From Arcticimaribacter sp002477625 (GTDB taxonomy: Bacteria > Bacteroidota > Bacteroidia > Flavobacteriales > Flavobacteriaceae): a DNA stretch of 64,000 nt. The position numbers and the translations under genes are program-made. Shown here in pieces: positions 39,149 to 47,849 of this stretch (position 1 is the stretch's first letter; each line of letters opens with the position of its first letter). The DNA is taken from assembly GCA_943846665.1 (NCBI GenBank), contig OX044358.1, positions 372,001 to 436,000 on the forward strand, in the 5' to 3' direction. The notes under the pieces are model-generated. The model worked only from the letters and a program-made list of their open reading frames with translations. It made no database searches and was not told the DNA's origin.

Positions 39149-39701
39149 GGTATATACAAAAACGGGAGACAGCGGCACAACAGGATTGTTTTCGGGACAG
39201 CGAGTACCCAAACACCATCTGCGCATCAAGGCATATGGCACTGTTGACGAGTTGAATAGTTGGATTGGACATATCCGAAGTCAACAAATCCAATCCGAGC
39301 AAGCGGAAGAACTGATCAAAATTCAACACGATCTCATGTATATTGGGTCTGAATTGGCCAATGACGATGTGGATTCGTCTGCGGCTGGAATCGATACAAT
39401 TAGTGAAGATGCAGTATCATTGCTCGAAAACTGGATTGATCGCATGACTGAAGAATTGCCTCCCTTAAAGAATTTTGTGATTCCCGGTGGACATATCAAT
39501 GTTTCTAATGCCCATTTAGCACGGTGTGTTTGCAGAAGAGCGGAGCGCTTCATCACGGAACTGAATACCTTAACAGAAACCAATCCCATCATTGTTTTTT
39601 ACATCAACCGCCTTTCGGATTACTTGTTCACATTAGCTCGAAAATTTGCTTTTGATTCTGAAATTGAAGAAATAAAGTGGACTCCAAGACAAAAAAAATA
39701 G
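39135..39701 (+). CDS. cob(I)alamin adenosyltransferase, PduO type
   Basis: 188-residue enzyme that adenosylates cobalamin (or cobinamide) with ATP. The ATP-binding N-terminus KVYTKTGDSGTTGLFSGQR, then KAYGTVDELNSWIG, and the C-terminal motifs CRRAERFITEL and INRLSDYLFTLAR are the PduO signatures. A trimer of four-helix bundles is expected. No other cobalamin genes are near, so it probably serves salvage. Overlaps the small membrane gene. Confidence 0.92.
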   Translation: MKKIKVYTKTGDSGTTGLFSGQRVPKHHLRIKAYGTVDELNSWIGHIRSQQIQSEQAEELIKIQHDLMYIGSELANDDVDSSAAGIDTISEDAVSLLENWIDRMTEELPPLKNFVIPGGHINVSNAHLARCVCRRAERFITELNTLTETNPIIVFYINRLSDYLFTLARKFAFDSEIEEIKWTPRQKK

Positions 39702-39708
39702 ATTTTGC

Positions 39709-39738
39709 TTGTCGGTATGGTATAAAAATTTATTTTTG
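39709..39738 (+). promoter_or_regulatory. promoter of the DUF2795 gene
   Basis: TTG (39709-39711), 19-nt spacer, TATTTTTG (39731-39738): an exact consensus promoter, 14 nt before the ATG. Confidence 0.75.
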
Positions 39739-39752
39739 CAAAAAATAAATTC

Positions 39753-39974
39753 ATGTATTGGACATTAGAACTAGCTTCCTACCTCAGTGATGCCCCTTGG
39801 CCAGCATCAAAAGACGAATTAATTGACTTTTCAATTCGGACTGGAGCCCCATTAGAAGTTGTAGAAAATTTACAATCTATGGAAGATGAAGGAGATGTGT
39901 ATGAATCCATTGAGGAGATTTGGCCTGATTTCCCTTCGGATGAAGATTATCTTTGGAATGAAGACGAATACTAA
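39753..39974 (+). CDS. DUF2795-domain small acidic protein
   Basis: 73 residues, very acidic at the C-terminus (DFPSDEDYLWNEDEY). The N-terminal MYWTLELASYLSDAPWPASK and the helical region fit the DUF2795 family found before secA in flavobacteria. Function unknown. It has its own promoter and its own terminator, so it is transcribed separately from secA. Confidence 0.8.
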   Translation: MYWTLELASYLSDAPWPASKDELIDFSIRTGAPLEVVENLQSMEDEGDVYESIEEIWPDFPSDEDYLWNEDEY

Positions 39975-39990
39975 ACAACTATCCACACAA

Positions 39991-40014
39991 AGTCTCCTCG
40001 GAGGCTTTTTTTTT
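39991..40014 (+). terminator. rho-independent terminator after the DUF2795 gene
   Basis: Stem AGTCTCC / GGAGGCT (one G-U pair) with a very short loop and nine T. Lies between the DUF2795 gene and secA. Confidence 0.75.
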
Positions 40015-40017
40015 ACT

Positions 40018-40025
40018 TAAATTTG
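40018..40025 (+). promoter_or_regulatory. -7 element for secA
   Basis: TAAATTTG, an exact TAnnTTTG, 21 nt before the secA ATG. The -33 position would fall inside the preceding terminator and no TTG is present there. Confidence 0.45.
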
Positions 40026-40046
40026 AGTGCTTAATCAAGAGTCCCT

Positions 40047-43000
40047 ATGAGTATTTTAAATACAATATTAAAAACCTTTGTCGGCGATAAGTCGAAAAAA
40101 GATATCCGTGCGATCCAACACATAGTGGATCAAATCAATAAACATCAACTTGAATTCGAAGGCCTTTCGAATGATGAATTGCGTGATAAAACAGCTGATT
40201 TTAAAGCTAAAATTATTGAGAAACGCAAATCGATTGACCAAGAAATCAGTGAATTAAATACACAACTCCAAGGGCTAACCGATATTGATCAACGGGAAGA
40301 AATTTATAATAAAATTGACGTTTTAGAAGCTGAAGCATTGGTCGTGACCGAAACATGTTTGGATGAAATTCTTCCAGAAGCATTTGCAGTTGTAAAAGAA
40401 ACCGCAAGACGTTTTGTTCACAACACCCACTTACGCGTAAAAGCCTCCCCTCGTGATCGTGAATTTGCACAGGACAAAGGCTATGTCGTTCTTGAAGGTG
40501 ATGATGCCATCTGGGCAAATAGCTGGGATGCTGCTGGAAAACCCATCACTTGGGATATGATTCACTACGACGTTCAGCTCATTGGAGGAATCACATTACA
40601 TCAAGGTAAAATTGCAGAAATGCAAACTGGAGAAGGAAAAACTTTAGTCGCAACGCTTCCCGTTTACTTAAATGCTTTGGTAGGAAAAGGAGTACATCTG
40701 GTAACTGTAAACGATTACTTAGCCAAACGAGATAGTGCATGGATGGCACCTTTATTTGAGTTTCATGGAATGACGATTGATTGTATCGACTATCATCCAT
40801 CAAACAGTGCCGAGAGAAGAGCTGCCTACCTCGCGGACATAACTTATGGAACCAACAATGAATTTGGATTTGATTACCTACGCGATAATATGTCGCACAC
40901 ACCCGAAGATTTAGTCCAACGAAAGCATCATTATGCCATCGTAGATGAAGTAGATTCCGTTTTAGTAGATGATGCTCGAACTCCGCTGATCATTTCGGGG
41001 CCAGTACCTCAGGGAGATCGCCATGAGTTTGATCAATTACGTCCTAAGGTTGCAGATTTATTTTCAAAACAAAAAACCTTGCTCGCCACCGTTTTAGTTG
41101 AAGCTAAAAAGAAAATTGCAGCAGGAGACACTACAGATGGTGCCATACTTTTACTTAGAGCTTACAGGGGTTTACCCAAAAATAAAGCCCTAATTAAGTT
41201 TCTGAGTGAAGAAGGAATTAAACAATTACTTCAAAAAACAGAAAACACCTATATGCAAGACAACAATAGAGAAATGCACATCATTGATGCTGATCTCTAT
41301 TTTGTTATTGACGAAAAAAACAATCAGGTTGACCTTACAGAAAAAGGGGTTGAATATCTTTCTGAAAGTGTACAAGAAGAAAACTTTTTTATTCTTCCAG
41401 ACATCGGAATGGAAATAGCCAAGATCGAAAAATCTGGATTAAGTTCTGAAGAAGAAGCTGCTAAAAAAGAAGTGCTTTTTAAAGATTTTGGAATTAAAAG
41501 TGAACGTATTCATACGATGACACAGCTGTTTAAGGCCTATACTCTTTTTGAAAAAGACACCGAGTATGTTGTCATGGATAACAAGGTTATGATTGTCGAT
41601 GAGCAAACCGGGCGTATCATGGATGGGAGACGGTATTCCGATGGGTTGCACCAAGCCATTGAAGCAAAAGAAGATGTTAAGATTGAAGCAGCCACGCAGA
41701 CTTTTGCAACGGTAACCCTTCAAAACTATTTCAGAATGTACCACAAGCTTTCTGGAATGACCGGGACAGCTGTAACTGAAGCAGGTGAATTCTGGGAAAT
41801 CTACAAACTCGATGTAGTAGAAATTCCAACAAACAGACCCATTGCACGGAAGGATGAAGACGATCTTATTTATAAAACAAAAAGAGAAAAATACAACGCA
41901 GTAATTGAAGAAGTAACCAAGCTTTCAGAAGCTGGAAGGCCTGTTTTAATCGGGACTACATCGGTGGAAATCTCCGAATTACTGAGTAAAATGTTACACC
42001 TAAGAAAGGTAAAACACAATGTACTTAATGCCAAGCTACACAAGAAAGAAGCCGATATTGTTGCCGAAGCTGGAAACCCAGGAATTGTAACTATTGCAAC
42101 CAATATGGCAGGTCGTGGAACGGATATCAAACTGTCTGACGAAGTGAAAGCGTCGGGTGGACTTGCAATTGTAGGTACTGAGCGACACGATTCTAGACGT
42201 GTAGACAGACAGCTACGCGGACGTTCGGGAAGACAAGGAGATCCAGGAAGTTCTCAATTCTTTGTTTCACTTGAGGATAACCTTATGCGTCTATTTGGAT
42301 CCGATCGTGTAGCCAAAGTAATGGATCGAATGGGTCTTGAAGAAGGTGAAGTTATTCAGCATTCTATGATGACAAAATCTATTGAGCGAGCTCAAAAGAA
42401 AGTTGAAGAAAACAACTTTGGGATTCGTAAACGTCTCTTGGAATACGATGATGTGATGAATGCCCAACGCGAGGTTATTTACAAACGTCGAAAACACGCC
42501 CTCCGTGGAGATCGCCTAAAAGTTGATATCGCCAATATGCTCTTTGAAGTGTGTGAAGAGATTGCGATCAACAACAAACAAACCGATGATTTCAAAAACT
42601 TTGAATTTGAAATTATAAGTAACTTTTCGATAACAGCTCCCGTCTTAGAGGATGAATTTTATTCAATGACCGAAAGAGAGTTAACGGATAAATTATACGA
42701 AACTGTTCATCAGTACTACCAACAAAAAACGGAGATTAACGCTACACTTACCTTTCCTGTAATTAAGCAGGTATTTGAAAATCCAAATAATAAATACGAG
42801 AAAATCGTAGTTCCTTTTACGGATGGTACCAAAACATTGAACGTTGTAACCCACCTAGAAACGGCCTACAACACCAAAGGTAAAAACCTGATTGAAGATT
42901 TTGAGCGTAATATTACCTTGGCTTTGATCGATGAAACTTGGAAAAATCATTTACGTAAAATGGATGAACTCAAGCAATCTGTTCAGCTTGCAGTACACGA

Positions 43001-43415
43001 ACAAAAAGACCCTTTACTTATCTATAAGTTTGAGGCCTTTGAATTGTTCAGCGGAATGATGGGACGCTTGAATAAAGAAGTGCTTTCCTTTTTACTAAAA
43101 GGCTCTATTCCCACCAATAGTAATTCAGGAATTCAGGAAGCCAAAAGACCCAGTCGAAGAGAAAAACTAAAAACCAGCAAGGATGATGTTTTAAACACGG
43201 AAGAATTAGCTGCTAAAAGTCGTTCTATAGGAGCAGGTGCTGGCCAAAAGTCCAGACCAACCATCGAAACTGTTGTTCGTGACTTACCCAAAATTGGACG
43301 TAATGATCGTGTTACAATTAAGAATGTTCAAAACGGAGAAAGTAAGGAATTGAAATACAAACAAGCTGAGCCGCTCATTTCTAGTGGTCAATGGGTGTTG
43401 GTAGGAAAGAATTAA
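40047..43415 (+). CDS. secA: preprotein translocase motor SecA, long Bacteroidota form
   Basis: 1122 residues against about 900 in E. coli; the extra length lies mainly in insertions around residues 60-120 and 330-450. Motor motifs: MQTGEGKTLVATLP (Walker A, near 193), IVDEVDSVLVDDARTPLIISG (DEVD box), YSDGLHQAIEAKE, TATNMAGRGTDIKL-type region ATNMAGRGTDI, and RRVDRQLRGRSGRQGDPG (motif VI). The C-terminal zinc/SecB-binding CXCXnHC motif is absent; the protein ends QWVLVGKN, as in many Bacteroidota. ATPase that drives proteins through SecYEG. Confidence 0.95.
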   Translation: MSILNTILKTFVGDKSKKDIRAIQHIVDQINKHQLEFEGLSNDELRDKTADFKAKIIEKRKSIDQEISELNTQLQGLTDIDQREEIYNKIDVLEAEALVVTETCLDEILPEAFAVVKETARRFVHNTHLRVKASPRDREFAQDKGYVVLEGDDAIWANSWDAAGKPITWDMIHYDVQLIGGITLHQGKIAEMQTGEGKTLVATLPVYLNALVGKGVHLVTVNDYLAKRDSAWMAPLFEFHGMTIDCIDYHPSNSAERRAAYLADITYGTNNEFGFDYLRDNMSHTPEDLVQRKHHYAIVDEVDSVLVDDARTPLIISGPVPQGDRHEFDQLRPKVADLFSKQKTLLATVLVEAKKKIAAGDTTDGAILLLRAYRGLPKNKALIKFLSEEGIKQLLQKTENTYMQDNNREMHIIDADLYFVIDEKNNQVDLTEKGVEYLSESVQEENFFILPDIGMEIAKIEKSGLSSEEEAAKKEVLFKDFGIKSERIHTMTQLFKAYTLFEKDTEYVVMDNKVMIVDEQTGRIMDGRRYSDGLHQAIEAKEDVKIEAATQTFATVTLQNYFRMYHKLSGMTGTAVTEAGEFWEIYKLDVVEIPTNRPIARKDEDDLIYKTKREKYNAVIEEVTKLSEAGRPVLIGTTSVEISELLSKMLHLRKVKHNVLNAKLHKKEADIVAEAGNPGIVTIATNMAGRGTDIKLSDEVKASGGLAIVGTERHDSRRVDRQLRGRSGRQGDPGSSQFFVSLEDNLMRLFGSDRVAKVMDRMGLEEGEVIQHSMMTKSIERAQKKVEENNFGIRKRLLEYDDVMNAQREVIYKRRKHALRGDRLKVDIANMLFEVCEEIAINNKQTDDFKNFEFEIISNFSITAPVLEDEFYSMTERELTDKLYETVHQYYQQKTEINATLTFPVIKQVFENPNNKYEKIVVPFTDGTKTLNVVTHLETAYNTKGKNLIEDFERNITLALIDETWKNHLRKMDELKQSVQLAVHEQKDPLLIYKFEAFELFSGMMGRLNKEVLSFLLKGSIPTNSNSGIQEAKRPSRREKLKTSKDDVLNTEELAAKSRSIGAGAGQKSRPTIETVVRDLPKIGRNDRVTIKNVQNGESKELKYKQAEPLISSGQWVLVGKN

Positions 43416-43444
43416 TTTGTACTTTTAAAGTGTAAATTCTATTT

Positions 43445-44701
43445 ATGGAACAATATGCAGCGGTACTTTTATGGGCAATTCCAAGTTTTCTTATTCTAAT
43501 CATCATAGAAATAGCCTACGGTCATTTTACAAATAAGCAAACCTATACGTTTATGGATACGCTCGCGAGCCTAAGTTCGGGAATGACCAATACACTAAAA
43601 GATGCTTTAGGCCTAGTATTAATTGTTATATCGTATCCTTTTATTCTCGACTACTTGGCTGTAATTGAACTGGAAAGTTCTCTAAGCCTTTACCTGATTG
43701 CTTTCATTTGTATAGATTTTGCAAGTTATTGGAACCATCGTCTGAATCACAAAATCAATGTATTTTGGAACATACACGTCATCCATCACAGCAGCGAAGA
43801 ATTTAATCTAGCTTGTGCCCTCAGACAAAGTATTTCAGGCTTACTTGGTTATGGGGCTTTATTCTTAATCCCAGCAGCAATTTTAGGTGTTCCTGCGGCA
43901 ATTATCAGTGTCCTAGCTCCATTGCATTTATTTGGACAGTTTTGGTATCATACCCGACATATTGGAAAATTAGGATGGCTCGAATACATTTTAGTTACCC
44001 CGTCACAACATCGTGTTCATCACGCAATCAACCCGATTTATATTGATAAAAATCTATCCGCAATCTTTTGTGTGTGGGATCGAATGTTCGGAACCTTCCA
44101 AGAAGAACTTGATGAAGAAGCCCCTGTATATGGGGTGTTAAAACCTGTTCAAAGTTGGAATCCAATTTTGATTAATTTTCAGCATTTTTGGGCGATTCTC
44201 TGCGATGCTTGGCATGCAAAACGTTGGGTAGATAAACTGAGAATCTGGTTTATGCCTACAGGTTGGAGACCAAAGGATGTTGCAGAACGATTTCCTCGAT
44301 CGATAATAGAAGATGTACATAATATGGAAAAGTATAATCCCAAATACACTTTTATTCAAAAAGCCATAGGGGTTTTTCATTTTACTGCTATCAACATCAT
44401 GATACTTTACTTTCTCGCTAATTTTGCGGAACTCAGTGTGCAATTTCGGTTGATTTTTGGTTTAATCATTTTCACCAGTATTTTTGGTTTCACTTCTCTA
44501 ATGGATCTACATTATTGGGCAATAAAATTTCAAATATTCAGCGGGTGTATCGGATTATTACTTCTTTGGATTCCCAATGCACAACCCCTCTTTACTGAAC
44601 TTTTTAACTTACAAATGGGGTTAACCATTTACTTTGCGTTTAGTTTATTGTTTACCTATTGGAATATGGCCGCAGTACCACCTCACACACAAAGCACCTA
44701 G
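43445..44701 (+). CDS. sterol desaturase / fatty acid hydroxylase family protein
   Basis: 418-residue membrane protein with the di-iron histidine boxes of the family: HRLNH, HVIHHSSEEFN and HRVHHAINP, plus WYHTRH. About eight helices; the last third (from residue 300) is an extra helical domain. The arrangement resembles alkylglycerol monooxygenase-like members. It probably hydroxylates or oxidises a lipid; the substrate is unknown. Followed after 4 nt by a glycosyltransferase gene, so the pair may act on one lipid, which is inference. Confidence 0.85.
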   Translation: MEQYAAVLLWAIPSFLILIIIEIAYGHFTNKQTYTFMDTLASLSSGMTNTLKDALGLVLIVISYPFILDYLAVIELESSLSLYLIAFICIDFASYWNHRLNHKINVFWNIHVIHHSSEEFNLACALRQSISGLLGYGALFLIPAAILGVPAAIISVLAPLHLFGQFWYHTRHIGKLGWLEYILVTPSQHRVHHAINPIYIDKNLSAIFCVWDRMFGTFQEELDEEAPVYGVLKPVQSWNPILINFQHFWAILCDAWHAKRWVDKLRIWFMPTGWRPKDVAERFPRSIIEDVHNMEKYNPKYTFIQKAIGVFHFTAINIMILYFLANFAELSVQFRLIFGLIIFTSIFGFTSLMDLHYWAIKFQIFSGCIGLLLLWIPNAQPLFTELFNLQMGLTIYFAFSLLFTYWNMAAVPPHTQST

Positions 44702-44705
44702 TTAT

Positions 44706-45830
44706 ATGGCGATCGATTGTTTGATCCTAGGTCCTGCCTACCCATTCCGTGGTGGTATTGCAGACACGAATCACGCATTTGCAACCGCATTAGTCAATCA
44801 AAATATCAAGGTAGAAATTTGGACTTTTACCGCCTTATATCCTAACGTTTTATTCCCAGGAACATCTCAATTTGATGCTAATGAGCAATCGTTTCAATTT
44901 CCTATTCATCGAAAAATACATGCGTACAATCCTTTCGGTTGGGCGGCAATTGCTGAGGAGATCAATGCATTAAAACCCAAAAGAGTAGTTTTTCGGTATT
45001 GGACTCCCCTATTGGCTTTCGCATGGGGAACTATCGCAAAGAAGCTAAAACCTGAAATTAACTCAATAGCCCTAATCGATAATTGGAAGGCGCATGAACC
45101 CAAACCCTGGGACCGAAGTTTGAACCGCTATTTTTCAAGTAAAGTCAATCAAATAACAACCTTATCAGAAGCTGTATACTCGGAAATAATTGCCGATGTA
45201 AACCTTCCAGTAAACAAAGGTTTTCATCCCATAAACGACGATTTACCTCCAGGAACATCAAAAGCTGTAGCGCGTAAAAAACTAGGGCTTTCAGATGAAG
45301 TACCCGTGGTATTGTTTTTCGGATTGGTTCGACAATACAAAGGCGTGGATCTTTTAATTGAAGCATTTGCCCAAGATTCTTTATTGAATACCACTACAGA
45401 ATTAATGATCGTAGGGGAGTTTTATGATAAAATTGAACCCTATATAAAACAAATACAAGCCCTTGGTCTTGACAAACGTGTTCGCATAGTAAATGAATTT
45501 GTTTCTTTTGAGGTTGCTCGAGATTATTTTTGCGCTGCCGATATTGTCGCTCAACCCTATAAAACTGCTACTCAGAGTGGTGTTACTCCCCTAGCCTTTC
45601 ATTACGAAGTTCCCCTAGTAGTAACAGATTTAGCTGGACTCAGTGCACCCATACGAGCGGATAAAACGGGAAGGATATGCGAAAAGAATGCGGTAAGTAT
45701 AGCATTAGCCATTGAAGAACTTTTATCGACTAAGGCCCAGACCCAGGCAAAAGCTAATTTGAAAAAAGCAAAAAAAAATTACAGTTGGAAGGCATTTGTG
45801 CAGCAGTGGCTTTCTTTTACTAACAAATAA
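44706..45830 (+). CDS. glycosyltransferase, GT4-like (family 1 domain)
   Basis: 374 residues in GT-B layout. The N-terminal half starts LILGPAYPFRGGIADTNHAF, the Gly-rich donor/acceptor region. The C-terminal half has VPVVLFFGLVRQYKGVDLLIEAF, VRIVNEFVSFEVARDYFCAAD and PYKTATQSGVTPLAF, where a Glu is normally found before the SG turn in GT4 enzymes. Sugar and acceptor unknown. The ATG at 44706 was chosen because it directly follows the desaturase stop, although the frame is open 72 nt further upstream. Confidence 0.85.
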   Translation: MAIDCLILGPAYPFRGGIADTNHAFATALVNQNIKVEIWTFTALYPNVLFPGTSQFDANEQSFQFPIHRKIHAYNPFGWAAIAEEINALKPKRVVFRYWTPLLAFAWGTIAKKLKPEINSIALIDNWKAHEPKPWDRSLNRYFSSKVNQITTLSEAVYSEIIADVNLPVNKGFHPINDDLPPGTSKAVARKKLGLSDEVPVVLFFGLVRQYKGVDLLIEAFAQDSLLNTTTELMIVGEFYDKIEPYIKQIQALGLDKRVRIVNEFVSFEVARDYFCAADIVAQPYKTATQSGVTPLAFHYEVPLVVTDLAGLSAPIRADKTGRICEKNAVSIALAIEELLSTKAQTQAKANLKKAKKNYSWKAFVQQWLSFTNK

Positions 45831-45944
45831 GTTAGCCCTCATTATTCTTAAAAGTATCTTCATCCACTATGTAGTGATTTTTTTGTAGTTTCGTGATAAT
45901 AAAATTCACCCTTAATCACCTGACGCATAAATTAACCTACCCCT

Positions 45945-46592
45945 ATGGAACTTCTCTTTCAAATAATACTCATCATTCATATCATTTCTGGATCGTTGGG
46001 TCTCTTGACGGGGACCATCAATATTCTTCAGAAAAAAGGAGGGAAACGACGTCGGCAAATTGGTCGCTTGTTTGTTTTCTTTATTATAAGCACGGGTATT
46101 TCTTCAATACTACTTGCCATTCTTAATCCAAACAACTTCCTGCTCATTGTTGGGATTTTTACAATTTACTTGGTTGGAACTGGGGATCGCTATATGCGTT
46201 TGCGTTTCTTAGGCAAAGGGCAAAAACCTATTTTTATTGATTGGTTTCTGAGCTTGGGGATGCTCCTGAGCGGGATTTGTTTTGTGCTTTGGGGATCCTA
46301 TCTAATTTATAATTCCAATAATATTGGAATCGTTTTAGTTGTCTTTGGACTGATTGGTTTGAACAATGTAATAAATGATTTTAAAAATTATACCGGACGC
46401 TCTAAAAAGAAAAAATATTGGATGCTGGTTCTTATTGGAAGAATGATGGGCGGTTATACTGCCTCATTAACTGCTTTTATTGTTGTTAACGCTCAAAACT
46501 ACCCTTTTGAAATTCGTTCGCTTGTTATCTGATTAGGGCCAGCAGTATTACTAACTCCCCTGTCTATCTATTGGAGTAAACCTTATAAATAA
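45945..46592 (+). pseudogene. DUF2306-like membrane protein gene with an in-frame opal codon near the 3' end
   Basis: Seven-helix protein of about 215 residues. The frame stops at TGA (46530-46532) after NYPFEIRSLVI, but continues in the same frame as LGPAVLLTPLSIYWSKPYK to TAA at 46592. Related proteins end with a Trp-Leu-x-Pro...IYWS motif, so the TGA stands where TGG (Trp) is expected. Only the last 20 residues are lost, so the shortened product could still insert in the membrane. DUF2306 assignment is tentative; function unknown. Confidence 0.7.
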
Positions 46593-46600
46593 AAAAGCTT

Positions 46601-46783
46601 ATGTTGTTGATGAAAGAAAATTGCGAGCACTGCCACAAAGTATTAAAACACGAAAGTACTGAAGCAATGATTTGTTCCTATGAATGCACCTATTTCAAAG
46701 ATTGTGTGGAAACCGTATTAAACAACGTATGCCCAAATTGTGCAGGTGGTTTTGAACCGAGACCCACAAGAATTTCTAAATAA
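46601..46783 (+). CDS. DUF1272 zinc-ribbon-like small protein
   Basis: 60 residues with eight Cys in the DUF1272 pattern: CEHCHK, STEAMICSYECTYFKDCVE and VCPNCAGGFEPRPTR. The Cys pairs probably bind zinc. Function unknown. A second in-frame ATG three codons later (MKENC) may be the real start. It is intact although the genes on both sides carry lesions. Confidence 0.85.
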   Translation: MLLMKENCEHCHKVLKHESTEAMICSYECTYFKDCVETVLNNVCPNCAGGFEPRPTRISK

Positions 46784-46805
46784 CGCACCCTCGAACCAGT
46801 AAGAA

Positions 46806-47168
46806 ATGGCATACGACGCATACTTAACAGAGCGAATACGACAGATTTTTGACAATCAAAGGTGTACTGTAATCGAGAAAAAAATGATGGGGTGGCCTCT
46901 GTTTTATGTTAGATGATAAAATGTGCTGTGGTATTCATTTCAGTAAAAAAAGTCTGTGGATTTACTAATGGTACGCATTGGAGAAGAAATGGCAGAAAAA
47001 GTTTCCTCTCGAAAAGGATGCCTACCAATGGATTTTACGGGTCGTCCAATGAAAGGGTATATCTTTGTTGAACCAAACGGTTATGATTTGGATCAAGATT
47101 TAGAATTTTGGATCGATCTTTGTATTGCCTTTAATCCCCTGGCAAAAGCCAGTAAAAAAAGTAAGTAA
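46806..47168 (+). pseudogene. TfoX N-terminal-domain protein gene with two compensating frameshifts
   Basis: Frame 1 from ATG 46806 encodes MAYDAYLTERIRQIF and ends in a stop after KKMMGWPLFYVR. Removing one G from the G-run 46889-46892 gives MMGGLCFMLDDKMCCGIHFS, the family's conserved core. That frame in turn fails at TAA after about 60 nt. Adding one A to the A-run 46945-46951 gives KKKSVDLLMVRIGEE and joins the original frame to the end (GCLPMDFTGRPMKGY, FNPLAKASKKSK). Both lesions are in homopolymers. Family members are small cytoplasmic proteins related to the competence regulator TfoX; the role outside gamma-proteobacteria is unknown. Confidence 0.83.
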
Positions 47169-47186
47169 TAATTTATAAAAGAGTTT

Positions 47187-47846
47187 ATGAAAAGTATATT
47201 TACCCTCACTAGTTTCCTGATTTTCCAAACCTGTATATCCAGTAATTCCAATCCTATTGATCACGATGAATCCCTTTGGTCACCGCCACAAACAACACAA
47301 AAAGAGTTGAAAAAAGCCTATTTTGCGAGTGGATGCTTTTGGTGTGTTGAAGCAATTTATGAGAGCGTAGCTGGTGTTCATGAAGCATACTCTGGTTATT
47401 CAGGAGGAGAAACAAAAAATCCTAATTACAATCAGATTGGAACAGGAAGAACCGGTCATACAGAAGCTGTAGAAGTTTTATATGACCCGAAAATTGTTTC
47501 TTTTGGAACATTAGTGCAAGTTTTCTTTGGCTCACATGATCCAACTACACCCAACAGACAGGGCCCAGATCGCGGTTCGCAATACCGTTCAGTAGCCTTT
47601 TACACCGATGCAAATGAACGTGAGATTATTCAGAACTACATTGCTTTATTAGAAGAGAAAGAAGTCTTTTCGAATGAAATTGTAACCGAAGTTAAGCCCT
47701 TAGAAAAATTCTATTATGCGGAAGACTACCATCAAGATTACGAACGATTAAATCCAAATAATCCCTACGTTCAGCAAGTTTCGATTCCGCGTCTAAGAAG
47801 GTTTCAAAAATTCTATCCTGAATTATTAAAAAAGGAAAAGCACTAA
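47187..47846 (+). CDS. msrA: peptide methionine sulfoxide reductase MsrA, lipoprotein form
   Basis: 219 residues. Reduces methionine-S-sulfoxide in damaged proteins. The catalytic motif YFASGCFWCVEAIY is at about residues 46-59; the VHEAYSGYSGG and TGHTEAVEVLYDP segments follow. The N-terminus MKSIFTLTSFLIFQTC looks like a lipoprotein signal with Cys near 16, so the enzyme is probably anchored in the envelope. Followed after 3 nt by the aldose epimerase gene. Confidence 0.92.
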   Translation: MKSIFTLTSFLIFQTCISSNSNPIDHDESLWSPPQTTQKELKKAYFASGCFWCVEAIYESVAGVHEAYSGYSGGETKNPNYNQIGTGRTGHTEAVEVLYDPKIVSFGTLVQVFFGSHDPTTPNRQGPDRGSQYRSVAFYTDANEREIIQNYIALLEEKEVFSNEIVTEVKPLEKFYYAEDYHQDYERLNPNNPYVQQVSIPRLRRFQKFYPELLKKEKH

Positions 47847-47849
47847 TCC

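Noticed and set aside
45869..45888. CACTA/TAGTG hairpin followed by T-run
   Set aside because: Stem is only 5 bp with a 2-nt loop; too weak to call a terminator with confidence.
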